Source: Pedobacter agri PB92 (GTDB lineage Bacteria > Bacteroidota > Bacteroidia > Sphingobacteriales > Sphingobacteriaceae). Taken from it: a DNA stretch of 64,000 bases. Below are positions 1 through 8,050 of this stretch, piece by piece. Each line of letters begins with the position of its first letter. The stretch's first letter is position 1. The notes under the pieces were generated by a model that was given only the letters and a program-made list of their open reading frames with translations, did no database searches and was not told where the DNA came from. Location: the NCBI RefSeq assembly GCF_000258495.1, contig NZ_AJLG01000003.1:1-64000 (forward strand), written 5' to 3'. Made by a program: the position numbers and the translations under genes.

Positions 1-65
1 AAACAATTATAATACAAATTGATGACAAATCAATCAGTCTTCTAGCCTCGAAATCAGGTGTTAAG

Positions 66-680
66 CTATTTGAAATCAGCTATTTGTAGGTGATTTTGAC
101 AAAAATCGTATTCGTGGATTTGATTAGAACCAATTATTGTCAACCGATCTTTTGCAAAATTTTCGATCAATTCATGATACCAGTCTATTCCCTGAACGTC
201 TAAATTGCTGGTAGGTTCATCTAAAAATAAAATTGGAGAATCGGAACAACAAGCCAATGCAAGTTTAGTTCTTTGTTTCATTCCAGATGAAAAGTATTTA
301 ATTTCTTTGTTTGCTGATTTTTCAAGGTCGAGAATTCCAATTAGCGATTGCGCATCGACACCAGCGGCAAAATTCTTAAATTTGAAATGGAAATTGATAA
401 TCTCTTTTAAGGTAAAAGTTTCTACCAACTCTAAATATGGTGCGGCTAAACTGATGTATTTATAAATATCTTCAACCGGAATATCTGAGCCACCAGCAAA
501 CGAAATATCGCCTTCTGAAGGGGTTAAACTTCCGGTTAAAATACTTAGTAAAGTAGACTTGCCTGAACCATTCGGCCCCAAAATCGCATAACTGTTGCCT
601 GAACTAAACTCGGTGCTCATGTTTCGGAAAATCCATTCCTTGTTAAATCTTCGGCCAACATTGTTTAAAGCGATCTTCAT
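66..680 (-). CDS. ABC transporter ATP-binding protein
   Basis: Single nucleotide-binding domain of 204 residues with no membrane segment, so it should pair with a permease that is not in this window. Walker A is GPNGSGKST (residues 35-43), the signature is SSGMKQ (about 131-136) and Walker B is ILFLDEPT. After the D-loop, the usual H-switch histidine context is replaced by SNQIHE, so an Asn-Gln sits where a Thr-His is common. The gene lies 10 bp after the GNAT gene and is probably the last gene of the lpx operon visible here. The transported substrate cannot be told; small CcmA-like exporters look most similar. Confidence 0.85.
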   Translation of the reverse strand: MKIALNNVGRRFNKEWIFRNMSTEFSSGNSYAILGPNGSGKSTLLSILTGSLTPSEGDISFAGGSDIPVEDIYKYISLAAPYLELVETFTLKEIINFHFKFKNFAAGVDAQSLIGILDLEKSANKEIKYFSSGMKQRTKLALACCSDSPILFLDEPTSNLDVQGIDWYHELIENFAKDRLTIIGSNQIHEYDFCQNHLQIADFK

Positions 681-690
681 TTATTCAGTT

Positions 691-1173
691 TCAAGAATTA
701 TTATCCGGCAGGAGATTGGAAAGTGGTTTGGCCATGCAAACACTATTGTCTACACCGACGTATTGGCCATAATTTGGCGTAACTTGATAACCAACCTTTT
801 GATATAAAGCAATTGCCTCGGGCTGTTTCTTACCGGTTTCTAACACACATTCACTATATCCTAATTCTTTGGCCCACTGCTCCAGCTCAGCTAAAATTTT
901 AATAGCAATACCTTGATTTCTGTAATCAGGATGAACGAACATCCGTTTAACTTCAGCTGCGGTTTTTGAAAACGCTTTAATTGCTCCACAAGCAACAGGA
1001 ATTTCATTTTGGTAAGCAACAATAACCTCTTTTATGGCATCAACCTTATTAAATTGAGCATAAAAGCTGTGTTCATCGCCATCTCTAACTGCTAATTCCT
1101 GATCCAACAAAGCCACTAACTGCATGAAATCAGTATGTGCTGAATGGGTTCTGATTAGCTTTAAATCACTCAT
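691..1173 (-). CDS. GNAT family N-acetyltransferase
   Basis: A 160-residue GNAT-fold protein that should move an acetyl group from acetyl-CoA to an amine. Motif A is visible as VKRMFVHPDYRNQGIA, with the Q/RxxGxA pyrophosphate-binding loop as RNQGIA, followed by the helix ILAELEQWAKELG. The segment ETGKKQPEAIALYQKVGY near the C-terminus is the usual motif B, where the Tyr often acts as general acid. It sits 38 bp downstream of lpxA and 10 bp upstream of an ABC ATPase. The substrate is unknown, and co-transcription with lpxA is inferred from spacing only. Confidence 0.85.
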   Translation of the reverse strand: MSDLKLIRTHSAHTDFMQLVALLDQELAVRDGDEHSFYAQFNKVDAIKEVIVAYQNEIPVACGAIKAFSKTAAEVKRMFVHPDYRNQGIAIKILAELEQWAKELGYSECVLETGKKQPEAIALYQKVGYQVTPNYGQYVGVDNSVCMAKPLSNLLPDNNS

Positions 1174-1211
1174 GGATATCGCTATAAGCTTCTGTGTTTT
1201 TTGCTTTGAGT

Positions 1212-1997
1212 TTAACTGCCCATCCCGAAACCCTTCATCACGCCACGGTTAGAATTTCGAATAAAATCTACGATTTCATCACGAATTTCTGTTGGTTTGA
1301 ATTCAGCCTCAATCATGTCTAAAGCTTTGGTAACGTTATTGTGTTTAACGAAAAGTACACGGTAAATTTCCTGAATTTCGTCAATTTGCTCATTGGTAAA
1401 ACCTCTTCTGCGCAAGCCTACCGAGTTAATTCCGGCGTAAGAAAGCGGCTCGCGGGCAGCTTTAACATAAGGTGGCACATCTTTACGAACCAATGAACCA
1501 CCGGTTACGAAAGCATAAGAACCTACTTTTACAAATTGATGAATAGCCACTAAACCAGCCAAAACAACATTGTTACCAATAGTGATGTGACCAGCCAAAG
1601 TAGTACTGTTTGAGAAAATACAGTTATTTCCTACTTCACAATCGTGAGCGATGTGTGAATAAGCCTGTATTAAGCAATTACTGCCAATAACTGTTTTCCA
1701 TTTATCTTTCGTGCCACGGTTAATGGTTACGCATTCGCGAATGGTGGTATTATCGCCAATTTCGGCAGTCGTAACTTCACCTGCGAATTTTAAATCCTGA
1801 GGTTCTCCTGAAATTACTGCGCCAGGGAAAATCCGGCAATTCTTACCGATACGGGCACCATCCATGATGGTTACGTTTGATCCGATCCAGGTTCCTTCAC
1901 CAATTACAACATCTTTATGTATCACTACAAAAGGTTCAATCACTACGTTTTCGGCAATTTTTGCCTGTGGGTGTATGTATGCTAAAGGTTGTATCAT
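1212..1997 (-). CDS. lpxA: acyl-ACP--UDP-N-acetylglucosamine O-acyltransferase LpxA
   Basis: First committed acyl transfer of lipid A synthesis: it moves a 3-hydroxyacyl chain from ACP to UDP-GlcNAc in the cytoplasm. The protein is 261 residues, the usual family length. The N-terminal two thirds are left-handed beta-helix hexapeptide repeats (for example IGEGTW, IGSNVT, IGKNCR). The segment SHIAHDCEVG carries the catalytic histidine, and the C-terminal part (LRRRGFTNEQI onward) is the helical cap. Its ATG overlaps the lpxC-fabZ stop as TAATG, indicating translational coupling. The adjacent lpxD and lpxC-fabZ make the assignment firm. Confidence 0.97.
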   Translation of the reverse strand: MIQPLAYIHPQAKIAENVVIEPFVVIHKDVVIGEGTWIGSNVTIMDGARIGKNCRIFPGAVISGEPQDLKFAGEVTTAEIGDNTTIRECVTINRGTKDKWKTVIGSNCLIQAYSHIAHDCEVGNNCIFSNSTTLAGHITIGNNVVLAGLVAIHQFVKVGSYAFVTGGSLVRKDVPPYVKAAREPLSYAGINSVGLRRRGFTNEQIDEIQEIYRVLFVKHNNVTKALDMIEAEFKPTEIRDEIVDFIRNSNRGVMKGFGMGS

Positions 1998-3409
1998 TAT
2001 TGGGCAGGTTCTGGTTGTTTAACTTTTGAAATTTGGGCCATCATTTCGGCTTCGACAACGATTTTCTCGCCAACCATACCCACACCCTTCATTTGAGCAA
2101 TTCCTCGTCTGATCGGTTCAAGTAAGTCGCAGCGGAAAACAATAGTATCGCCTGGAAGAACCTGAGCCCTGAAACGAACATTGTCTATCTTTAAGAAATA
2201 GGTGAGGTAATTGCTTGGGTCGGGAACAGTACTTAAAACTAAAATGCCACCCACCTGTGCCATGGCCTCAATTTGAATTACACCAGGAAATACTGGTGCA
2301 CCAGGAAAATGGCCTTTAAAAAACTCTTCGTTCATGGTTACGTTTTTAACGCCCACAACGTGGTTTTTCGAAAGTTCTAAAATTTTATCTACAAACAAAA
2401 ATGGTTGACGATGAGGCAAAATGTCCATAATCTGAACAACGTCGTATAATGGCTTAGCGCTTGGATCGTACACTTTTTGTATTTTTTTATTTTTCTCTTT
2501 TTTAATCGCGGCTTTAATTTTTTTGGCAAAAGCAACGTTAGCAGCATGGCCTGGACGAGCAGCCATAATATGACCTTTCAGGTGCATCCCTACCAAAGCC
2601 AAATCGCCAATCATATCCAATAACTTATGACGGGCTGGTTCGTTTTGATAACGCAACTCCATATTATTTAAAATTCCCTGAGGCGCTACATCGATATCAG
2701 CACGATTAAATAATTTGGCAAGATGGCTCAACTCATCTTTTGTAACTTCCTTATCCACAATAACAATAGCGTTATTTAAATCGCCACCTTTAATTAAATT
2801 GTGCGAAAGTTGATATTCTAGCTCATGTAAAAAACAGAAAGTACGGCAAGAAGCAATTTCTTTTTTAAACTCAGCAATGGTATTGATGCCCGCATGCTGG
2901 CTACCTAAAACCGGAGAATTATAATCAATCATACAGGTAAAACGGTAATCATCTAATGGCATGGCCACGATTTCTACCTTTCTGTCTTCTTCTGTATAGG
3001 TAATATTATGTGGAATGGTAAAGTATTCACGATCTGCGTTTTGCTCAATCGATCCTGCTTCTTCCAATAAATCAATAAACTGGATAGAACTGCCATCCAT
3101 AATCGGTGTTTCCGGACCATCAAGTTTAATTAAAACGTTGTCTAAGTCCATACCAATTAACGAGGCCATTACATGTTCAACAGTGCTAACGCTTGCGCCA
3201 TTTTGAGTAATGGTTGTTCCACGGGAAGTATCGGTTACATTGTCGGCATCCGCATCAATGATCGGGTGTCCTTCTAAATCAATACGTTGAAATTTAAAAC
3301 CGTGATTTTCAGGCGCAGGGCAAAATGTAAGGGTAACATTAGCGCCGGTATGTAAACCAACACCCGCTGCTGATATTTCTTTTTTAATCGTTTTTTGTCT
3401 AACGTTCAT
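1997..3409 (-). CDS. lpxC/fabZ: bifunctional UDP-3-O-acyl-GlcNAc deacetylase / 3-hydroxyacyl-ACP dehydratase (LpxC-FabZ fusion)
   Basis: Two enzymes in one 470-residue chain. Residues about 1-305 are LpxC, the zinc deacetylase of lipid A synthesis: SVSTVEHVMASL carries the first zinc histidine, HKLLDMIGD the second zinc His/Asp, and ARPGHAAN a catalytic histidine. Residues about 320-465 are FabZ, the hotdog dehydratase of fatty acid elongation, with LPHRQPFLFVD and the active-site block GHFPGAPVFPGV followed by QIEAMAQ. The fusion is well known in Bacteroidota and places two competing users of 3-hydroxyacyl-ACP at fixed ratio. It overlaps lpxD by 11 bp and lpxA by 1 bp. Confidence 0.96.
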   Translation of the reverse strand: MNVRQKTIKKEISAAGVGLHTGANVTLTFCPAPENHGFKFQRIDLEGHPIIDADADNVTDTSRGTTITQNGASVSTVEHVMASLIGMDLDNVLIKLDGPETPIMDGSSIQFIDLLEEAGSIEQNADREYFTIPHNITYTEEDRKVEIVAMPLDDYRFTCMIDYNSPVLGSQHAGINTIAEFKKEIASCRTFCFLHELEYQLSHNLIKGGDLNNAIVIVDKEVTKDELSHLAKLFNRADIDVAPQGILNNMELRYQNEPARHKLLDMIGDLALVGMHLKGHIMAARPGHAANVAFAKKIKAAIKKEKNKKIQKVYDPSAKPLYDVVQIMDILPHRQPFLFVDKILELSKNHVVGVKNVTMNEEFFKGHFPGAPVFPGVIQIEAMAQVGGILVLSTVPDPSNYLTYFLKIDNVRFRAQVLPGDTIVFRCDLLEPIRRGIAQMKGVGMVGEKIVVEAEMMAQISKVKQPEPAQ

Positions 3410-4475
3410 TGTGTATTGTATTCTTTTCCAATTCGGCAGTAAGCCTTTTCAATTCTTCTTCTAAGGCGTTAATTCTTTTTTCAACTTCTGGCAAATGCTT
3501 AAAAATTACAGAAGCACGCATCCAGTTGCGCAAAGGTTGCGCAGGGCTGCCATGCCATTGTTTATTTTCTTCGGTGATATTAAAATTGATTCCGGCTTGT
3601 GCGCCAATTTGAGTGCCTTTTGCTAAGGTAAGGTGACCAGCAATGCCAACCTGACCGCCAACAACACTGTTAGGGCCAATTTTAGTGCTTCCGGAAATAC
3701 CAGATTGCGCAGCTAAAACAGTGTTTTCCCCGATTTCAACATTATGAGCAATTTGAATGAGGTTATCAATTTTTGCCCCTTTTTTTACAATTGTTGAGCC
3801 CATGGTTGCACGGTCGACAGTAGTATTCGCACCAATTTCCACATCATCCTCAATCACTACATTTCCAATTTGTGGAATTTTGTTGTACGTACCGTCTTTT
3901 TGCGGAGCGAAACCAAAACCATCACTTCCAATTACCGTATTTGCATGAATAATCACCCGATTGCCGATAACGGAATTATGATAGATTTTTACACCAGGAA
4001 AAAAGGTGCTGTTTGCGCCAATTTTTGAGTTTGCGCCAATAAAGGTTTGTGCATTTAACTTACATCCATCGGCAATAACAACATTTTCTGAAACGTAAGC
4101 AAAAGCATCAATAAAAACATCTTTACCAATTTTTGCTGAAGGATGAACAAAGGCCAATTTATCAATTCCAGATTGAGCCGCCTGTGCATTTACAGCTTCG
4201 TTGTATTTATCTAACAGAATTGTAAATGAGCTATACGGATTATCTACACGTATTAATGTACTGGTATAAGGCTGCGTTGGAGCAAAATCTTTTGAAACGA
4301 TGACTACAGAAGCCTGAGTAGAATACAAGAAGTTTTCATACTTAGGATTTGAAAGAAAAGACAATGAGCCTTCTTTACCATCTTCTATTTTAGAAAGTTC
4401 GGTAACGGCTACATCAGGGTTACCATCAATGGAACCGTTTAAAAACTCGCTTATCTGCTTTGCAGTAAATTGCAT
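3399..4475 (-). CDS. lpxD: UDP-3-O-(3-hydroxyacyl)glucosamine N-acyltransferase LpxD
   Basis: Third acyl step of lipid A synthesis: N-acylation of UDP-3-O-acyl-glucosamine. The protein begins MQFTAKQISEFLNG, a typical LpxD uridine-binding N-domain, followed by hexapeptide repeats and the block IQIAHNVEIGENT with the catalytic histidine. A C-terminal helix (HLPEVEKRINALEEELKRL) follows. An in-frame ATG exists upstream at 4619, but its 48 extra residues are not LpxD-like and overlap the HD gene, and a strong promoter lies between, so the start at 4475 is preferred. That gives 358 residues, within the family range. First gene of lpxD - lpxC/fabZ - lpxA. Confidence 0.95.
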   Translation of the reverse strand: MQFTAKQISEFLNGSIDGNPDVAVTELSKIEDGKEGSLSFLSNPKYENFLYSTQASVVIVSKDFAPTQPYTSTLIRVDNPYSSFTILLDKYNEAVNAQAAQSGIDKLAFVHPSAKIGKDVFIDAFAYVSENVVIADGCKLNAQTFIGANSKIGANSTFFPGVKIYHNSVIGNRVIIHANTVIGSDGFGFAPQKDGTYNKIPQIGNVVIEDDVEIGANTTVDRATMGSTIVKKGAKIDNLIQIAHNVEIGENTVLAAQSGISGSTKIGPNSVVGGQVGIAGHLTLAKGTQIGAQAGINFNITEENKQWHGSPAQPLRNWMRASVIFKHLPEVEKRINALEEELKRLTAELEKNTIHNER

Positions 4476-4479
4476 CGTA

Positions 4480-4510
4480 CAAAGGTATATGTTAAATTGA
4501 TATGAACAAA
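4480..4510 (-). promoter_or_regulatory. Bacteroidota-type promoter of lpxD
   Basis: On the minus strand a TTTG (4510-4507) is followed after exactly 19 nt by TACCTTTG (4487-4480). This fits the known Bacteroidota primary-sigma consensus TTTG-N19/20-TAnnTTTG at every fixed base. Only four bases separate the -7 element from the chosen ATG at 4475, so the transcript should be leaderless or nearly so. Confidence 0.65.
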
Positions 4511-4597
4511 AAAACCTGTAAAGGTTAAACTGTGTATATTTTACACAATAGTAAGACTTAAAACGGCAGTAAAAGTTAAATATTTTGTTAATTAATC

Positions 4598-5821
4598 TTA
4601 AATCCCCCGCGGGTAGCAAAGAATATATTTTTCAACCGTTTTCTGCAGCGACTCCAGGTTGGACAGATCTGAAGCTTTAGCGATATCAACAATATCGTTA
4701 TTTTTCATCAAAATTTTAATATTTCCAACACCAGCATTGTAAGCCCTGTTTTGAATGGCATCGGTAAAAACAAAGTACCGGGCTTCTTCTGGTTTAATAT
4801 TCAGTAAATCTATTGTCGCATTTTTCAGAAAATCAACGCGATCCTTTAGTGCCATCTCATTTCCCATTTCTACCTTATATAAATTTCGGGCGGTAAGCAT
4901 TTGGCAAAGTTTGGATAAGATTTTATCAGGGTGTTTTACCCAAACTTTTACTGCGGCGTAAATATCCTGATCATCGAGATTGGTAAAATGCTCCAGATTT
5001 TCATGTTGTTCGAAAAAGTTGGTTTCACTGATATCATTTTTTAAAAAGTAATTTAAGGATGGCGAGGCAAATAGATCTTGGCCAGCTGCAGCTAACTCTT
5101 TCGCTCGTTCCAGCAGCTTCACCAAAATCATTTCGCCAGAAATTACTGTTTTATGCAGGTAAACCTGCCAATACATTAAACGGCGGGCGATTAAAAATTT
5201 CTCGATAGAATAAATACCCTTTTCTTCGATAACCAAATCATCATCAAAAACGTTAAACATTTTGATAATCCGGTCGAAACTGATGACACCTTCACTTACA
5301 CCGGTAAAGAAACTATCACGATTCAGATAATCCATGCGGTCTAAATCAAGCTGGCCAGAAATTAATTGGTGAAGAAATCTTTTTGGATAAGTACCATTAA
5401 AAACTTCAATGGCATGGCTTAACTTTCCATCGAAATGATCATTCAGATCTTGCATCAGCTTGGATGAAATATCTTCATGTTTAATGCCTGTAACCAATGA
5501 ATGTTCCAGGGCATGCGAAAACGGACCATGCCCAATATCGTGTAGTAAAATAGCCAGTGTGGCAGCTTCCTCTTCACCTTCGGTAATGATATGGCCTTTA
5601 CTTCTTAGTACTTCAATTGCCAAACTCATTAAATGCATCGCACCCAGTGCATGGTGAAATCGCGTATGTAAAGCCCCCGGGTAAACCAGGTGAGTCATTC
5701 CCAGTTGTTTGATGTAGCGCAAACGTTGGAAATACGGATGTGAAATAACATCGTAAACCAATTCGGATGGAATACTTATAAATCCGTAAACGGGATCATT
5801 GATTATTTTCTTCTTATTCAA
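4598..5821 (-). CDS. HD domain phosphohydrolase, dGTPase/SAMHD1-like
   Basis: A 407-residue HD-superfamily metal-dependent phosphohydrolase. The metal ligands are visible as TRFHHALG (His56/57), LLHDIGHGPFSH (His94-Asp95) and a later LDLDRMDYLNRD (Asp). This order matches the dNTP triphosphohydrolase/SAMHD1 branch rather than c-di-GMP HD-GYP enzymes. The natural substrate is not fixed by sequence; nucleotide triphosphates are the best guess. The start is TTG at 5821: the in-frame codon two triplets upstream is a TAA, so no longer N-terminus is possible. It precedes lpxD by 122 bp, and lpxD has its own promoter. Confidence 0.88.
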   Translation of the reverse strand: MNKKKIINDPVYGFISIPSELVYDVISHPYFQRLRYIKQLGMTHLVYPGALHTRFHHALGAMHLMSLAIEVLRSKGHIITEGEEEAATLAILLHDIGHGPFSHALEHSLVTGIKHEDISSKLMQDLNDHFDGKLSHAIEVFNGTYPKRFLHQLISGQLDLDRMDYLNRDSFFTGVSEGVISFDRIIKMFNVFDDDLVIEEKGIYSIEKFLIARRLMYWQVYLHKTVISGEMILVKLLERAKELAAAGQDLFASPSLNYFLKNDISETNFFEQHENLEHFTNLDDQDIYAAVKVWVKHPDKILSKLCQMLTARNLYKVEMGNEMALKDRVDFLKNATIDLLNIKPEEARYFVFTDAIQNRAYNAGVGNIKILMKNNDIVDIAKASDLSNLESLQKTVEKYILCYPRGI

Positions 5822-5932
5822 TCGTTAAAAATAGTTAAATAGCTAGATACGGTACAAAAATTGCTATTTTTATTTATAGATTGATTTACCCGCCGAAATA
5901 AAAAGGCATTACATACCTATTTTTACAAAAAC

Positions 5933-7486
5933 ATGCAAGAAACTAAAATATTGTGGGCCGATGACGAAATCGACTTATTAAAACCTCATATATTATTGTT
6001 GAATGATAAAGGTTATGATGTAACTACTTTCACCAATGGAAACGATGCCCTCGAAGCATTTGGAAAAGCACATTTCGACCTTGTTTTTTTAGATGAAAAC
6101 ATGCCAGGCATGAGTGGAATTGAAACACTATCTGCCATTAAAAACCTAAACCCCGATGTACCCGTAGTATTAATTACCAAAAGTGAGGAAGAAAACCTGA
6201 TGGAAGATGCTATTGGAAGTAAAATTGACGATTATTTAATCAAGCCGGTTAACCCGAAACAGGTTTTGCTAACCATTAAAAAGTTAATCGATAACAAACG
6301 TTTAGTAAGTGAAAAAACCTCAATGGCTTATCAGCAAGATTTCCGTCGTTTAGGCATGACGTTAAGCGATCGGTTGAATTATGAAGAATGGATTGAGGTA
6401 TACAAAAAAATTGTTTTCTGGGAGTTAGAGTTAGAAAAACTGGATGATCCTCAAATGCATGAAATTTTAACCATGCAGAAACAGGAAGCCAATACGCAGT
6501 TTTCAAAATTTATAGAAGAAAATTATCTTGATTGGGTACAGAATAAAGATAAATCACCATTGTTATCAAATGAGCTGTTAAAGAAAAAAGCTTTTCCGCA
6601 TATAAATGATACGACACCGGTTTTTTTCATCCTGATTGATAATTTGCGGTATGATCAGTGGAAAATTATTAATCCTTTAATTTCTGAATATTTTAGGATA
6701 GACGAGGAAGATATGTACACCAGTATTCTTCCAACGGCAACGCAGTACGCCCGTAATGCTATTTTTTCTGGATTGATGCCTTTAGATATGGAAAAGCGTT
6801 TCCCTCAACTATGGCAAAATGATGATGATGAAGGCGGGAAAAATATGCACGAGGAAGCGTTTCTGGCAGATAACATCAAGCGGAGCTTGAGAAAAGATTG
6901 CAAATTTAGCTACAATAAAATTTTAACTTTTGAGCAGGGGAAAGATTTGGTTGAACAAACCAATAATTTATTGCAGAACGATTTCAATGCGATTGTTTTC
7001 AACTTTGTAGATATGCTGAGCCACGCCCGTACCGATATGCAAATGATCCGGGAACTGGCGAATGACGATGCAGCTTACCGCTCTTTAACCTTATCATGGT
7101 TTGAGCATTCACCGCTTTGGGATTTATTAAAGAAAATTGCGCAAAAACAGGTGAAAGTAATCATCACCACCGATCATGGAACCATTCGGGTGAAGAAACC
7201 CGTTAAAGTTATTGGAGACCGGGCAACAAATACTAACCTGAGGTATAAACAGGGAAGAAATCTAAACTTCAATGCGAAAGAGGTGTTTCTGATTAAAAAC
7301 CCTCACGACGCTTTATTGCCTAAAATTAATATCAGCAGCAGCTATATTTTTGCCCGTGAGGATAGTTATTTCGTTTATCCGAACAACTATAACCAGTTTG
7401 TAAACTATTATAACGAAACGTTTCAGCATGGTGGAATTTCTCTTGAAGAAATGATCATTCCTGTGGTAACTTATTCGCCACGATAA
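5933..7486 (+). CDS. porX: PorX, response regulator with PglZ/alkaline-phosphatase-like domain (type IX secretion regulator)
   Basis: A 517-residue protein with an N-terminal receiver (residues 1-125; acidic pocket WADDE, phospho-acceptor Asp54 in LDENMPGMSG, and Lys in LIKPVNP) and a C-terminal PglZ domain of the alkaline phosphatase superfamily (FILIDNLRYDQW, TTDHGTIRVKKP, FQHGGISLEEM). This architecture defines PorX. In Porphyromonas gingivalis PorX works with the kinase PorY and the sigma factor SigP to control type IX secretion genes, and the PglZ part hydrolyses oligonucleotides. It stands alone between the HD gene and tsaE. The PorP/SprF and CTD-adhesin pair at the right end fits a T9SS-bearing cell. 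Confidence 0.92.
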   Translation: MQETKILWADDEIDLLKPHILLLNDKGYDVTTFTNGNDALEAFGKAHFDLVFLDENMPGMSGIETLSAIKNLNPDVPVVLITKSEEENLMEDAIGSKIDDYLIKPVNPKQVLLTIKKLIDNKRLVSEKTSMAYQQDFRRLGMTLSDRLNYEEWIEVYKKIVFWELELEKLDDPQMHEILTMQKQEANTQFSKFIEENYLDWVQNKDKSPLLSNELLKKKAFPHINDTTPVFFILIDNLRYDQWKIINPLISEYFRIDEEDMYTSILPTATQYARNAIFSGLMPLDMEKRFPQLWQNDDDEGGKNMHEEAFLADNIKRSLRKDCKFSYNKILTFEQGKDLVEQTNNLLQNDFNAIVFNFVDMLSHARTDMQMIRELANDDAAYRSLTLSWFEHSPLWDLLKKIAQKQVKVIITTDHGTIRVKKPVKVIGDRATNTNLRYKQGRNLNFNAKEVFLIKNPHDALLPKINISSSYIFAREDSYFVYPNNYNQFVNYYNETFQHGGISLEEMIIPVVTYSPR

Positions 7487-7511
7487 TGTTTGGCTCCTGA
7501 AGGGGAGTGAA

Positions 7512-7558
7512 AAGGCAAAAGCAATGCAATTATGTATTACTTTTGCCTTTATTTTTTT
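7512..7558 (+). terminator. Rho-independent terminator of porX
   Basis: An 11-12 bp stem (AAAGGCAAAAG paired with CTTTTGCCTTT) with an 18-nt loop is followed by a run of T, 26 bp after the porX stop. The T-run ends just before the tsaE ATG at 7562. Confidence 0.75.
7539..7546 (+). promoter_or_regulatory. candidate -7 element of tsaE
   Basis: TACTTTTG matches TAnnTTTG fully and lies inside the loop and 3' arm of the porX terminator, 15 nt before the tsaE ATG. I see no good TTTG at the -33 position, so this is tentative. Confidence 0.35.
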
Positions 7559-7561
7559 ACC

Positions 7562-7978
7562 ATGGAAATAGCAGTAAAAGATTTATCCGATTTACCTCAG
7601 GTTGCCAGTGAGCTTCTTGAATTTGCCTCGAAAGAAAAGATATTCATTTTTGAAGGAGAAATGGGTGCCGGAAAAACCACATTCATTAAAAGCTTTTGTA
7701 AAACACTCGGTGTAGAAGATGTAGTTTCGAGTCCTACATATTCTATCGTAAATGAATATGAAAGCCAAAACGGACCAGTTTTTCATTTCGATTTCTATCG
7801 GATTAAAGACATCCAGGAAGCTTATGATTTGGGTTATGAAGAATACTTTTATGGTAGCGGGATTTGCCTGATTGAGTGGCCTGAAAGAGTGGCAGAGTTA
7901 TTGCCTGATCATTATGTAAAAGTTGAAATTTCTGTGAGCGAGGGGAACGAAAGAATTTTCAGCTTATCGAAGGTGTAA
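7562..7978 (+). CDS. tsaE: tRNA threonylcarbamoyladenosine biosynthesis ATPase TsaE
   Basis: A 138-residue P-loop ATPase that works with TsaB/TsaD to form N6-threonylcarbamoyladenosine at A37 of ANN-decoding tRNAs. Walker A is EGEMGAGKTT (residues 31-40), followed by the family motifs VSSPTYSIVNEY and HFDFYRI and the late block LIEWPERVAELLP. An upstream in-frame ATG at 7532 would add ten residues (MYYFCLYFFT) that lie in the porX terminator stem; the start at 7562 matches the family N-terminus better. Single gene between porX and alanine dehydrogenase. Confidence 0.93.
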   Translation: MEIAVKDLSDLPQVASELLEFASKEKIFIFEGEMGAGKTTFIKSFCKTLGVEDVVSSPTYSIVNEYESQNGPVFHFDFYRIKDIQEAYDLGYEEYFYGSGICLIEWPERVAELLPDHYVKVEISVSEGNERIFSLSKV

Positions 7979-8050
7979 CAATTAGTTTTCAATTAATTAA
8001 CAGAATTTCCTTATCTTGAACAACCTAAAACTAATACATTTTTAAACATC

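Noticed and set aside
1-65. Start of a further minus-strand gene at the left edge
   Set aside because: No CAT (minus-strand ATG) and no coding pattern can be supported in these 65 bases.
1997-3409. LpxC-FabZ fusion as a novelty
   Set aside because: The fusion is a known feature of Bacteroidota, so it is annotated but not reported as new.
4476-4619. Longer LpxD start at 4619 adding 48 residues
   Set aside because: The added residues are Cys/Phe/Tyr-rich and unlike LpxD, overlap the HD gene's end, and lie upstream of a full-consensus promoter at 4480-4510.
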